This document shows positions 24,101 to 31,661 of a stretch of 64,000 nucleotides of DNA, piece by piece. Made by a program: the position numbers and the translations under genes. Within the stretch, counting starts at the first letter, position 1. Each line of letters begins with the position of its first letter. Source of the stretch: Acanthaster planci (lineage: Eukaryota; Echinodermata; Asteroidea; Valvatida; Acanthasteridae); assembly GCF_001949145.1 (NCBI RefSeq), contig NW_019091404.1, positions 2,377,173-2,441,172 on the forward strand. Direction: 5' to 3'. The notes under the pieces are model-generated. The model saw nothing but the letters and a program-made list of their open reading frames with translations, ran no database searches and had not been told where the DNA came from.

Positions 24101-27100
24101 GATGGGTTCAAGAAATTCAGCAAACACGAGGTTGGTTTTCCAATGTTTTCACCTATTCGAGCCAGCCCAATAAAATGAGTGAAAAGATGCCAGAGCCACT
24201 TTTATGTTGTACAGGCTTTAAAAAGAATCCTAGTAAATGGAAATCGTCAGGAACCTTCCATATTTTTCTCCTACACAATGTCCATTTCCATCAGCATACC
24301 AAACTGAATAATAAACAGAAGCTGAGACCTCAACTTGTTCTTTTTCATGCAAACTGAAACAAACTTACTGAAAGATAGGCTCAAGACTAATTTTCTGGCA
24401 TCCATTCAAATTTTCATAGATCTGCCACCTTTGACGGTAATGTTCCAACTGCTTTTCTAGTCTAGCTTCAAACCCCAGCTTTATTGTGTGTTCAGTTTCC
24501 AGACTGGAAACAAGTGGCACTTCTGTTTATTGGATGTTATTTGCCCTTTTTTGCATCACTTCAGAAATGCAAGTATAACTGGTGCAAATACTCCAACAAC
24601 ACCAACCACTTCCACTGCATCCGCAAGAACTGTGGCTTTGTCTTCACTGCGGCCAACCAGATGCAGTCCCACAAGCGTAAGCACGACCGGCGCCAGCGCA
24701 TCCTGGAGTACGAGGCAGCCCGCCACCAGCGAGGGTTCTCGCTTCGGCTGATCCGTCCCAAGCCAACCCCGAGCATGTCCGCCCTGAAGCGCCTCCGAGA
24801 CGTCCCTGAGACCGTGCTGATACAGGCGGACGGATCGGTGTTGCCCCAGCGAGTCAAGCCCCTGGACTACCTCTCGTCTCCCTCCATGGTGGCGTCTACC
24901 TCCCAGTCAGCCCTCACCCCCATCACTGTGGCCGGTAATCCAACAACCACGACGACTGCAGAGACGGACAAGCTTCCATCGGCTTTTGTCAGCATCAGCT
25001 CAGGAGGAATGGCTGAAGAGGAAGGACTGAGTGACTCCCTCAATTTGCCGGTTGCCTCTCACATTTCTCCTCCACAAATAGGTAAAAAAATTACATATTT
25101 TGGTGGTTTTTCTGTTTTCCTTGCTGAACAGAATTCCCAGAAAATCTTTCGTCACAACTGAGGTCCATTTTTGGCTTGAACTTGCTTGATGTGGATAATT
25201 TCTTTTTTTGAAATGTTCATCATTGCCCAAAGTAACATGCTTGTTTATGTGTACTGAGAGAATTCTAAAGAGCAGCTATGACGGCCAACAATTACCCACT
25301 CCTGTACTCCAACATGGCACCCGATGAAAACCCTCCATTATCCAGGCACAAAATGTCATCCTTACACTGACAGATCCTGGAATGGGCAGGGAGTCAGTTA
25401 CCTCTTCGTCCCCAGCCCCGCCAGCGGCAGCAGCAGCAGCATGCATCGCCCTGGCCACAGCGGCCAGTCAGAGCAATGCAGCTCCCGGCCGTGCCGCTAG
25501 CAACACCTTCAGCAGCTCGGGTACCAAGGAGGGTAAACCGGAAGAACCCTGGCAGAAGTACCTCAAGAGGTAAGCAGGGTGTCGCCGACAACCTGGATGA
25601 GCAGTGACCTACACCCTTCATCATTGAGTTCGTTCATTTGATTCTGTTGTACCGCAGTTTAATGTCATGTGATTCATTTTGTTTCACAGTTGCATGGCTA
25701 GAATATTGGTCTAACACACTGTAACATGTCTTCACAAACTCTATACCACTATAACTTTTACCCTGCCACGAGCCATTTATAATCCTTTGTGCATTTTTTG
25801 GAGACACTCAGCTCTGACACTGTAGTTTTTCTGCATTTTCGTAGCATTGGCTAGTGATCACTGCACCGGTCATTGCGGCTGCGTATTGTGCATAAAGACA
25901 GTGCCAAGTCAACTCAAAACACCGGATGGCCTGACCTCAACGCCAACTTTATCAGTCATTGTTGCAGTTGCTGGTTTTTAACTTGGCTTTGAATGTCCAG
26001 TGAGCCAACTAAATTAAAATGCAGCTGTTTTGAGCAGAAGCACCCCCTCATCGGTTGAAAAGAGCCATGCTGGTCAGGGAGTGTTCATTTTGTTGGTATC
26101 GACACGCACGCAGTGCATGCTTTCATAGTCGTTTGTGAACCAATGAAGTGCAGTTCCCACCAAAGGACCTCTCTGTTGCCAGGAAATGTACCCTGTCTTG
26201 GTCCAGCTTGGGGCCTATGGTATTTTCTCTTTAGGTGGCCATAGAGTCAATGCTGGTCTGCATTATTGGCTAAAATTGCTCCGTTCAACTGACACATTGT
26301 AGCGTATAATGCAGTTAGATTGCCTTCTTCTGTAAAGAGGATTATAAAAGGCTCATGGTCAGTGTAGTGTATTTCGTTGTCTTTTGGTAGTGCCATATTA
26401 TTTGTTTTTATGTTTTGCATGGTGCACAGAACGAACTCTAACCAACATGTAGTCAGCTTGAAAACCGTCACGAATAGATACTTTTTTTTTAAATTAGATG
26501 GCTTCTACTCGTTGCTTACTATTGGTGGGACAGCCAGTTGCAATGTAGTGGTGCTTTTCAAAATCATTCCCCCAATTTTGTCCATCAATGGAATTCTTGT
26601 CTCCGCATACATTAGTGAAAAAGACCACCAGCTTTTTGGGGGGGACTTCTGTCGTATTTTCTTCATTCCAGACATCGCGAAATCCATTCTTTTACTTTCA
26701 TGTACCTTGTTGGATTGTTGTTTGTAACTACATGCACCACCATGGGGGGAGAAAGAGACATCACGCCGAAAAGAAAATTGCATTTGCTTTGAAATCTCCC
26801 CCTCTCCCGGCATTTGGTTTGGTCCGTACAGGTTCACAGCCAATGACCCCTGCCGACCTCGCTGTGAGCTGCTATACAAAGATCACTACCACTGCAAGGT
26901 GGAGGATTGTGGGGCAGTCTACAAGTCCAAAGAGGGCGTTAACAAGCATGCTAGGTAAAAAAAAAAAAAGACAAGGGGCTAAAGATAATCAGCCATGCTT
27001 TATCTGCTTTGTGTATAAAAGGGGATTTCTGTCAGTATCACAGGTCAAGAAATGCTGTTCTTAATCCAGGGGGATTTTCTTGCAGTATGCTGTTAATGGA

Positions 27101-30100
27101 TGGACTGCAAAATTTTCACCACATGAGATTAGATGCAAACTGCAAAGACGGAACTCCTGCTTTCTAGCATAACCATCATACCAAACTTTTGCAGATGTGT
27201 CTTGGGCTAGAATTGCTTTGCACATGTACTGTGGTTGACTTCACTATACCGAAAACTGATCCAGTATGGTGCTGTTGCCAAAGCAGGAAGCCAAATCATT
27301 GATCCAGCTCCTATTAAGTTGCAGTTATGCACAGAGCAGATGAACATGCATTTAGAAGAAAGTACAGACTCTAACAAGCATGCTATGCATAAACTGGAGA
27401 TGATAGGCAATGTACAAGCCAAGCAAGCTGCATGTACATGTAACTAACACGCTGCATAGGAGCTCAAACTTTCAAGCTGCATTAACAAACAAGAGTACAA
27501 GTAACCATGAAGTACTTGATATGAAAAGTGTACAAATAAATCGGCTAAAATTGAGTGCTTTCAACAAATGAAAAAGGACGATACAGACAGCACAGTTGCA
27601 CTGAAGTGGTCTTGTAGGACGATGTGAGATTGTGAATTGCATGAGTGTGTGTTCCGTATGTGACTTCAGACCAGAGTCCACGGAAGAAGGACGCTTGCAG
27701 AGTGCCCTGGCAACTCTTGATAAAGGCCAAACAAGACAAGGAAGGTCAACTGGAAATCGGGAAATTTGTCTTCGAACAAACTAGTGTTTCTCATGGTTTT
27801 GTGGTCTTGTGAGTTCTTATCTCCTTTCACTTGCATGGTTGTTCGATTGTTGTGAATCTTTACAATGTCCAAAATTGCAGTAGAACCGTTGGAGCAGTAA
27901 GTTTGTTTGATATATTAATTCTACCAAAACCCGGTAGAATTCTGTGTCGTTTTATGCAGACATGGCTGTTCAGCCATGTTCAATTAGTGCCCAGTAATCA
28001 ATCGCCTGTTGATTTTCCCTTGTATCCAGGATTTATTTTATGTACTGGTTTAAACGTGGCAAAATTGTTTTGGGGATTGGCAAGTGGCTGCAGATTGAAC
28101 TTGACCTTTGCTGCCCGCACCTGTAACGTTACAGAGCACCCTCTGTTGACTGGCAGTAATCTCCAGCTCTTGTTTGGAAAGATTTAGAAGAAATTGCTGT
28201 CATGTACACAAATCGGTGCTGGAAAGAAGTGATCTCAGTTTGGTATGCAGTGTGTGTATGATATTTACCAAACTTTGGTTTTTTGGCTGACCATAGAGCA
28301 AAAGAGGGCGCCCTACGTCATTTATAGATGTTGGTTTACAAGAATAGGTGCAGTTATTTTGGCTGTGTACCAAGTGCTCCTTTTGACATTGTCAGCAGTG
28401 TAATTCTTTCATATTGGTCCCAGATACCACATGCTATCAGACGAAGCCAGTGATTTGGGATTCCAGTACTTCCAGCAAGGAGAGAGCTGCGAGGAGCTGT
28501 TTCCAGGATGCTCATTCAGTCCGCTGGCTCACTACCACTGCATGTGGGTGAGTGTGCATGACGACCAGTAGCAAAGTTAACAAATAACAGTTGTCGTAAT
28601 GGCAGCAGGGTACCAGCAAGATCATACGTGGTGGTAGTGGTAACAACATCAGCTGCAGCGTCATCAACAGCAGGGTTGGTTGTTGGAGCTGAATCGTCTG
28701 CAAGCTGACAACTCAAAACACCCGCAGCTGGATCAGTTGCAGAAGGGCTTGATTCAAAGCTTCAATAAACAGTCCCGAGTAAGACTTTTACCCCAGTGAC
28801 CCGTAGTTCAAAGTTTCTTGCACTTTTAATAAACTCAACTTTTCGTCTTACAGAGCTTAAAACCTGGCATCTACTGTGGCGAGGTCGTCCACACTGGTAG
28901 CTCGCTCATGAAACCTCACTATGAGAAACACAAGATGAACCCTGAGCTGGAATCCATTCACATCTCAGCAGTCAGCTTCTCCGAGGCCCAAGCCCAGAGC
29001 ACACTCAAGGCCCCGACCACCCTAGCTCCAGCTTCCAAATCCACCGCGACTCACACCCAGAGCTGTGATGCTAACGAGGTCCCCGGTTCGGTGCCGGTGA
29101 CCGATCTACTTCCGAGTACTTCCTCCCCGGGGGTGGCATCAGGTGAAGGCTTCATCACCTGCGAGCCCGACGTCTGCACGGTGGAAGACTGCCCACACCG
29201 AGCCAAGCACCACTACCACTGTACCCGGGGCGATTGCCAGTTTGCCACTGAGAACCAGGACATGCTGAGAGACCACAAGGTCAACGAGAGCGTCATCTTC
29301 CAGAGCTTCCGGCAAATGAGTCGTAAGATGGACTGTCGCCGACCAGGCTGTAAATACAACCTCCTCAACAAGCACTATCACTGTCTTCATCAGGGATGCA
29401 ATTTCTCCTTCTTACAGGTGCACATTACATTATACTCTTACATTACACCATGAAATACATTGGACATTTTGTGAAGTTTCCACTCCACCTGTTTTATTGA
29501 CATCATTTCTTGTTGTATCTTTTCTCTTTGTAGATTCAGCAGATGGAGAGCCATGGCCGGAAACACATGAGACGCATCTACGGCAAGCACTTCAACAAGC
29601 CCGGAGGCTCTCTGATAGGTCCACAGCAGCTTGTCATACCCATGGTTTCGGCCAGCTCAGTACCCTTCTCGTCAGCTGTGTCCAACCAGATTATGTTCTC
29701 CAGTGCCGCGCCCATCCTTACGCTACCCTCATTGACACCGAGCGTGGTGCCCAGTATGTCATCAACTAATGCAGCCATCATGAATGCCGGCAGTCTTGGG
29801 TTGATGAGTGTCGGAAACATGGGGGTGGTCAATCAGGTCGGAGTACCAATCCAAATGATCAATCCCACAGTTCCGACCAGTTCCTCCAAGCCATTGCCGC
29901 CATTCATGATCCCACTGTCACCACTTGACGACGAAGATGTCAACGGTAACCAAGCACAGCCAAGCACCAGCCAGAATTATGACGACCTGGTTCAGCTCAA
30001 GTACCAATCTCTGGCTCTGAAGAATCCGGAGGCAGCGTATGCCGGAATGGTGCCGACATCTCGTAAGCGGTCTCTAAATTTGATCGAGGAGGACCCAGGA

Positions 30101-30667
30101 GCCCCTTCGGGATACAAGCGCTATAAACGGGGACCTTTAGATTCTATGATGATGGACCGGTTCCGCCGCTTCGACCGCAGCGAGTCCTGTGGTGAGGACG
30201 CCTGTCAGTTCAACATGACCACCACTCACTACCACTGCCTCCATGAGGATTGCACCTACCGCTTCGCCGGCAAGACCATGATGTACAAGCATGCCCAGCA
30301 CCACGACCGGGTCAACAGCATCATCCAGAACGACTTCCGGCGCTTCAAGGCCAACCACGAGTGTGAGCAGGACAGCTGTCCCTACCAAGGCAACAGCACC
30401 CACTTCCACTGCCTACGCTGCACCTTCGTCTGCACGGACTCGGGCAAGGTGGCGGTGCATCGCAAGCAGCACGCCAAGACGGACACCATCTCAGCGGCAG
30501 GCTTCAAGCAGTACAGCAGCGCCGAGCCCTGCGGCTTCATGGGTTGCAAGTACACCCTGAGGTACTCCCACTTCCACTGCAATAGAGACGGGTGCACGCA
30601 AGGTGTGATCGGGATGACTCAGATGGAGACCCACAGACGGAGACACATGCTCAATGTACGCGTCTAG
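7870..30667 (+). CDS. CASZ1: CASZ1 (castor zinc finger 1) transcription factor, 12 coding exons
   Basis: A nuclear DNA-binding factor of the castor family, which controls neural temporal identity in flies and heart, eye and neural differentiation in vertebrates. Joining 7870-9130, 13247-13708, 15211-15820, 16733-16823, 22323-22487, 23840-24130, 24565-25081, 25374-25569, 26832-26954, 28424-28547, 28854-29417 and 29534-30667 gives 5538 nt in one open frame, 1845 residues plus stop (human CASZ1 is about 1759). All introns are GT-AG. In order: an N-terminal [10 protein letters not shown] motif, a long acidic Ser-rich region, repeated SKYD modules at about 563, 585 and 663, then 11 castor-type fingers (C-x5-C, HYHC or HFHC, GC, H-x3/4-H) between about 784 and 1840. 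This is the same finger number as the long vertebrate isoform. The ATG at 7870 follows an in-frame stop at 7840. A second ATG at 7897 has the better context (accATGa) and gives 1836 residues. The protein ends five residues after finger 11, without the acidic tail of human CASZ1. Confidence 0.95.
9131..13246 (+). other. CASZ1 intron 1
   Basis: 4.1 kb with no coding signal. It holds the long palindrome at 9300-9485 and scattered TACATGTA. A non-repetitive stretch at about 12790-13030 has TTATTAATGG and TTAATAAACA, homeobox-like sites; calling it regulatory would be a guess. Confidence 0.6.
9300..9485. repeat. Near-perfect 186 bp palindrome (hairpin) in CASZ1 intron 1
   Basis: The left arm runs from TAAGGTGGAAAGCTTGCGGT to AACTCA near 9390, and the right arm is its reverse complement. 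There are only three clear mismatches in about 87 paired positions and almost no loop, centred at 9392.5. The ends are TA...TA, compatible with a Tc1/mariner-type (Stowaway-like) foldback with a TA duplication. A 12 bp direct repeat, AATACTTTTCTT, occurs at 9266-9277 and again at 9485-9496. Near-perfect arms mean recent origin, gene conversion, or an assembly or cloning foldback artefact. Confidence 0.85.
13247..13708 (+). CDS. CASZ1: CASZ1 coding exon 2 (residues 421-574)
   Basis: Acceptor ttccatag at 13246, donor GTACGA at 13709, phase 1 on both sides. It ends with [14 protein letters not shown], the first of the SKYD modules, and closely matches a human CASZ1 segment. Confidence 0.9.
13709..15210 (+). 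other. CASZ1 intron 2
   Basis: 1.5 kb, no coding signal. One TACCGGTA lies at 14411, and a 17 bp unit (TCTGCTAATATGAGGGT) is directly repeated near 14914-14947. Confidence 0.6.
15211..15820 (+). CDS. CASZ1: CASZ1 coding exon 3 (residues 575-777)
   Basis: Acceptor ttaccaacag, donor AAG|GTACAT at 15821, ending phase 2. It encodes [16 protein letters not shown] and [16 protein letters not shown], a Ser/Thr-rich linker, and the MNVFSKYIS segment that leads into finger 1. Confidence 0.92.
16277..16640. repeat. 20 bp minisatellite, unit GGTGCCCCCCATAAGACGCT, interrupted by a gap
   Basis: About seven units precede the run of Ns and about two follow, with a variable C-run (five to eight C) and T/C or G/A changes in AAGACGCT. 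On the minus strand each unit carries a run of five to eight G, so the G-rich strand has quadruplex potential. The open frames reading through it (Tyr-Gly-Gly-Thr-type repeats) are artefacts. Confidence 0.9.
16418..16599. other. Assembly gap (182 N)
   Basis: A run of N inside the minisatellite. The array is probably longer than shown and was not resolved by the assembler. Confidence 0.99.
16733..16823 (+). CDS. CASZ1: CASZ1 coding exon 4, first half of zinc finger 1
   Basis: A 91 bp exon with acceptor ggcctttggcag and donor GTAAGT at 16824. It encodes the finger 1 cysteines (CGHLHC ... HYHC ... GC). The acceptor lies only 43 bp from the end of a hAT-like insertion (16130-16689). Confidence 0.93.
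16824..22322 (+). other. CASZ1 intron 4
   Basis: 5.5 kb, the longest intron of the gene. It contains the foldback element at 17635-17873, TACCGGTA at 17993 and 18668, and a short TACATG array at 21346-21368. No exon-like frame resembling CASZ1 was found. Confidence 0.6.
17635..17873. mobile_element. Foldback/MITE with ATGT flanking duplication
   Basis: The ends are GGGTAATTCCAGAAATTA and, inverted, TAATTTCTGGAATTACCC, perfect for 18 bp. Looser inverted similarity extends to about 65 bp (GTGTCCCTGTTACATCTGG against its mirror). Both ends are flanked by ATGT (17631-17634 and 17874-17877), a plausible 4 bp target-site duplication. The 239 bp interior lacks a protein frame. The superfamily is not assigned. 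Confidence 0.8.
22323..22487 (+). CDS. CASZ1: CASZ1 coding exon 5, end of finger 1 and start of finger 2
   Basis: Acceptor cattgttccag, donor CAG|GTAAGC at 22488, phase 0 on both sides, 55 codons. It includes [14 protein letters not shown], which I recall as identical in vertebrate CASZ1, and ends at the HYHC of finger 2. Confidence 0.95.
22488..23839 (+). other. CASZ1 intron 5
   Basis: 1.35 kb with no coding signal. It contains a 26 bp perfect palindrome at 23522-23547. Confidence 0.6.
23522..23547. promoter_or_regulatory. 26 bp perfect palindrome (half-site TTCATAACACCAA)
   Basis: Each 13-base half is the exact reverse complement of the other, with no spacer, centred on CAATTG. A perfect 26 bp palindrome is not expected by chance in 64 kb. 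It could be a binding site for a dimeric protein or the remnant of a hairpin insertion. The function is unknown. Confidence 0.5.
23840..24130 (+). CDS. CASZ1: CASZ1 coding exon 6, fingers 2-3
   Basis: 97 codons, phase 0. It completes finger 2 ([16 protein letters not shown]), contains all of finger 3 ([18 protein letters not shown]) and starts finger 4. The donor is the weaker GAG|GTTGGT. It is accepted because joining to 24565 restores the conserved HEKCKYNWC spacing. Confidence 0.93.
24565..25081 (+). CDS. CASZ1: CASZ1 coding exon 7, finger 4 and linker
   Basis: Finger 4 (CKYNWC, NHFHC, NCGFVF, HKRKH) is followed by a basic stretch and a Ser/Thr/Pro-rich linker. Acceptor catcacttcag, donor ATAG|GTAAAA at 25082, ending phase 1. 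Confidence 0.92.
25374..25569 (+). CDS. CASZ1: CASZ1 coding exon 8, Ala-rich linker
   Basis: An Ala/Ser-rich linker ([15 protein letters not shown]) ending EEPWQKYLK, which matches the EPWKVYLRR segment before human finger 5. Acceptor ttacactgacag, donor AG|GTAAGC, phase 1 in and phase 2 out. The acceptor choice is less certain than elsewhere because the linker is poorly conserved. Confidence 0.8.
25570..26831 (+). other. CASZ1 intron 8
   Basis: 1.26 kb. It carries the first copy of a dispersed repeat (26031-26219) shared with TMEM107 intron 4. The remainder shows no feature. Confidence 0.6.
26031..26219 (+). repeat. Dispersed repeat, copy 1
   Basis: Starts TGAGCAGAAGCACCCCCTC and ends near GGTCCAGCTTGGGGCC. 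The same sequence, diverged by roughly a quarter of positions by eye, recurs in the same orientation at 37547-37736. Both copies are intronic. No terminal inverted repeat, poly-A tail or RNA polymerase III box is evident, so the class is undetermined. Confidence 0.8.
26832..26954 (+). CDS. CASZ1: CASZ1 coding exon 9, finger 5
   Basis: Encodes [23 protein letters not shown] and NKHAR. Acceptor gtccgtacag, donor AG|GTAAAA at 26955, phase 2 on both sides. Confidence 0.9.
26955..28423 (+). other. CASZ1 intron 9
   Basis: 1.47 kb with no repeat or coding structure that I can support. Confidence 0.55.
28424..28547 (+). CDS. CASZ1: CASZ1 coding exon 10, end of finger 5 and start of finger 6
   Basis: Acceptor ttggtcccag, donor TGG|GTGAGT at 28548. 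It supplies the last His of finger 5 and the first four ligands of finger 6 ([14 protein letters not shown]). Confidence 0.88.
28854..29417 (+). CDS. CASZ1: CASZ1 coding exon 11, end of finger 6, finger 7, start of finger 8
   Basis: 188 codons, phase 0 on both sides, acceptor tcgtcttacag. In finger 6 the spacing from HYHC to the next Cys is about five residues longer than in other castor fingers. Finger 7 has an extra Cys ([13 protein letters not shown]) and reads DHKVNES where a second zinc-binding His is expected. Finger 8 starts MDCRRPGC. Confidence 0.88.
29534..30667 (+). CDS. CASZ1: CASZ1 last coding exon, fingers 8-11 and stop
   Basis: Completes finger 8. A hydrophobic, Ser/Met-rich linker and a basic patch ([19 protein letters not shown]), a likely nuclear signal also present in human CASZ1, follow. 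Fingers 9-11 run in tandem (QHHDRV, RKQHAK, RRRHML). The stop TAG is at 30665. Acceptor ctctttgtag. Confidence 0.95.
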   Translation: MQQMESHGRKHMRRIYGKHFNKPGGSLIGPQQLVIPMVSASSVPFSSAVSNQIMFSSAAPILTLPSLTPSVVPSMSSTNAAIMNAGSLGLMSVGNMGVVNQVGVPIQMINPTVPTSSSKPLPPFMIPLSPLDDEDVNGNQAQPSTSQNYDDLVQLKYQSLALKNPEAAYAGMVPTSRKRSLNLIEEDPGAPSGYKRYKRGPLDSMMMDRFRRFDRSESCGEDACQFNMTTTHYHCLHEDCTYRFAGKTMMYKHAQHHDRVNSIIQNDFRRFKANHECEQDSCPYQGNSTHFHCLRCTFVCTDSGKVAVHRKQHAKTDTISAAGFKQYSSAEPCGFMGCKYTLRYSHFHCNRDGCTQGVIGMTQMETHRRRHMLNVRV

Positions 30668-30960
30668 TGAGTCGGGATGGCAGATCATGTGCAATCCAAG
30701 GTGAAGTCAACTGGCACGAGTCGCATTTCTCATTGGTCACCCCTGTGCATCATAGATACCTAGATACTTTGGTTTGTTCCCTGTGAATCATAGGTGCATC
30801 CCTAAGGCCCATCTTAGGTACACTTCAGTTGCATAGTAGGCACTCTTCAGAAGCATTTGCGTTGTATCTTAGGTGCATAGTTTGGTTTTATTGTAGGGGA
30901 ATGTAAGTCACAGATGCAGTATAATGCAGTGTGCATGACCGGTCGATGTTCTATCACAAA

Positions 30961-31076
30961 GTAGGTGCATGCAGCCAAGTAGGTGCGTGCAGCCTAGTAG
31001 GTGCGTGCAGCCTAGTAGGTGCATGCAGCCTAGTAGGTGCATGCAGCCTAGTAGGTGCATGCAGCCTAGTAGGTGC
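30961..31076 (+). repeat. 18 bp tandem repeat in the CASZ1 3' UTR region, about 6.5 copies
   Basis: The unit is GTAGGTGCATGCAGCCTA. Four units carry TGCATG and two carry TGCGTG. The array begins 294 bp after the CASZ1 stop. Looser AGGTGCA motifs extend from about 30790 to 31270. If transcribed, UGCAUG is the RBFOX-family recognition hexamer; functional binding is inference. Confidence 0.9.
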
Positions 31077-31655
31077 AGAAAGATAAATCACTCTTCTCAC
31101 TTGGTGCCTTTAAGGTGCATCAAGATTCAGCAGGGTTGTGTTGAAATGAAGCAGGACAGGCAAGATGGTAGCCTGGGGTGGCATTCGCTGCATAGGTGGT
31201 CCCTCAAAAGCACAGGTGGAACAAGCTTGTTAGTGGCAAGTCTCGGGTGCATCACAGGTGTGCCACAGGTGCAAGGTTGAACATTTGACTGGTTCATTTA
31301 GAAGTACCTCCCCAGCTCATTGGATATGCCATGTAACCTCCGCAGAAAAATGATGAATTATAGTAATTTAAGGGGTCCCAGAAGCATCATATTAACAACT
31401 CCCTACTGCCATAAAGTTTTATAAAATATGCACGAGAAGATGACCTATAGTACAAAAATGTCTTCTCCAATTAATACAACCTTAAATTAGAAAGTCGTAT
31501 ATGCAAGTAGTTTGTAAAGTTATAATGCCCTTAAAAGTGTTTCCACATTGTGGCAGCTTATTTTGAAGTAATACAAACTCAAGATTTGTTCCAGTTCTGA
31601 CACAGGAAGATTCCAGCAATATGTTTAAGTTTCATGTCTATCCGATAGAAAGAGA

Positions 31656-31661
31656 AATAAA
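31656..31661 (+). terminator. Candidate CASZ1 polyadenylation signal (AATAAA)
   Basis: The first plus-strand AATAAA I see after the CASZ1 stop, about 990 bases downstream. The true 3' end may be much farther, since castor-family 3' UTRs can be long. Confidence 0.3.

Noticed and set aside
23819..24127. 102-codon minus-strand frame opposite CASZ1 exon 6, rich in Val/Ala
   Set aside because: Antisense shadow of the finger-coding exon.
28300..28325. CTCF-like GAGGGCGCCCT string
   Set aside because: Three or more mismatches to the core; a GC palindrome rather than a good motif.
30137..30409. Minus-strand frame opposite CASZ1 fingers 9-10
   Set aside because: Antisense shadow; reads as Val/Leu/Ala from reversed zinc-finger codons.
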